A stretch of 5,348 nt of DNA. Source: JBDUDR01 sp040002845. GTDB taxonomy: Bacteria; Actinomycetota; Actinomycetes; Propionibacteriales; Nocardioidaceae. The translations under genes were made by a program, and so were the position numbers. Where the stretch lies: the NCBI GenBank assembly GCA_040002845.1, contig JBDUDR010000165.1, forward strand, positions 1 to 5,348. Direction: 5' to 3'. The first letter of the stretch is position 1. Every line of letters starts with the position of its first letter. Positions 4,775 to 5,348 of this stretch are shown here, one piece after another. The notes below the pieces were generated by a model. That model saw nothing but the letters and a program-made list of their open reading frames with translations, was not told where the DNA came from and did not search any database.

Positions 4775-5348
4775 ATGGAGATCGAGATCGGGCGAGCCAA
4801 GCGGGGTCGCCGCGCCTATTCGTTCGACGACATCGCGGTCGTGCCCAGCCGGCGCACTCGCGGACCGGAGGAGGTCTCGGTCGCCTGGCAGATCGACGCC
4901 TACCGGTTCGAGATCCCGGTCGTGGCGGCCCCGATGGACTCCGTCATGTCACCCGAGACTGCTATCGCGTTCGGAAAGTTCGGCGGGCTCGGCGTGCTCG
5001 ATCTCGAAGGTCTGTGGACGCGGTACGAGTCTCCCGAGCCGCTGCTCGACGAGGTCGCCGAGTTGCGGGGTACGAAGGCGACGGCTCGACTGCAAGAGAT
5101 CTACGCGGAGCCGATCAAGCAGGAGCTCGTCTCCCAGCGGCTGCAGCAGATGCGCGATGCAGGGGTGACGGTGGCGGGTGCCCTGTCGCCGCAGCGCACC
5201 AAACAGTTCGCCAAGGCCGTGGTGGATGCGGGAGTCGACCTGTTCGTCATCCGGGGGACAACAGTCTCCGCCGAGCACGTCTCGAGTCATTCGGAGCCGC
5301 TCAACCTCAAGCGGTTCATCTACGAGCTCGACGTGCCCGTCATCGTCG
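4775..5348 (+). CDS. guaB3: GuaB3 family IMP dehydrogenase-related protein, 3'-truncated
   Basis: The first 191 residues of a second IMPDH/GMPR family barrel protein, open to the window's right edge. The start MEIEIGRAKRGRRAYSFDDI, then VVPSRRTR (22-29) and WQIDAYRFEIPVVAAPMDS (38-56), follow mycobacterial GuaB3 as I recall it. GKFGGLGVL (67-75) parallels the GGLGVL of the neighbouring guaB product. No CBS insert appears: after residue 80 the chain runs through a short helical stretch straight to the next barrel strands (AGVTVAGALSP 129-139, AGVDLFVIRGTTVSAE 152-167), as expected for the roughly 375-aa GuaB3 class. The catalytic Cys loop and flap lie beyond the window, so activity cannot be judged. 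Family knowledge: GuaB3 of cyanobacteria has been reported as a GMP reductase, while the actinobacterial function is less settled. The tandem position next to guaB suggests a shared role in balancing IMP, XMP and GMP. Confidence 0.94.
   Translation, partial: MEIEIGRAKRGRRAYSFDDIAVVPSRRTRGPEEVSVAWQIDAYRFEIPVVAAPMDSVMSPETAIAFGKFGGLGVLDLEGLWTRYESPEPLLDEVAELRGTKATARLQEIYAEPIKQELVSQRLQQMRDAGVTVAGALSPQRTKQFAKAVVDAGVDLFVIRGTTVSAEHVSSHSEPLNLKRFIYELDVPVIV

Overview
The window is 5.3 kb of high-GC DNA with densely packed genes, all on the + strand. Its content and order point to an actinobacterium (class Actinomycetes): a GroEL with a C-terminal Gly-His tail, an extracytoplasmic-function sigma factor of the SigD/ShbA type, a single-pass anti-sigma factor of the RsdA type, and two tandem IMP dehydrogenase family genes, guaB and guaB3. 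From memory, the same neighbourhood is found in Mycobacterium tuberculosis (groEL1, whiB3, sigD, rsdA, guaB2, guaB3) and Streptomyces (groEL1, bldM, shbA, guaB, guaB3). The genus cannot be told from this sequence.

Layout: (1) 1-1163 is the 3' two-thirds of groEL1, cut off by the window's left edge. It is closed by a perfect 13-bp GC-rich hairpin terminator at 1180-1213. (2) 1164-1523 is a gene-free stretch of 360 bases. It holds this terminator, a second hairpin followed by a T5 run, an A/T-richer patch that may contain the sigma-factor promoter, and a leader that can fold. (3) 1524-2150 encodes the sigma factor, and 2134-3039 its membrane-anchored anti-sigma factor. They overlap by 17 bases and are probably translationally coupled. 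(4) 3040-3205 is a second intergenic region with a hairpin and a good -10 hexamer (TAGACT at 3109-3114) that probably drives guaB. (5) 3206-4717 is a complete IMP dehydrogenase with both CBS domains. (6) 4775-5348 is the 5' half of guaB3, which runs off the right edge.

How the genes fit together: the sigma/anti-sigma pair is a self-contained switch. The anti-sigma factor would hold the sigma factor at the membrane until it is proteolysed. The sigma-factor families concerned act in starvation physiology (SigD of Mycobacterium) or in transcription of the principal sigma-factor gene (ShbA of Streptomyces). guaB carries out the committed step of guanine nucleotide synthesis, and GuaB3 is a CBS-less paralogue, reported as a GMP reductase in cyanobacteria. 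The chaperonin gene is transcriptionally separated by its terminator.

I found no undescribed system, mobile element, CRISPR array, tRNA or rRNA. The most notable points are the absence of the regulator gene usually found between groEL1 and the sigma gene, the foldable leader of the sigma gene with tiny ORFs in it, and the His-rich extracytoplasmic part of the anti-sigma factor.
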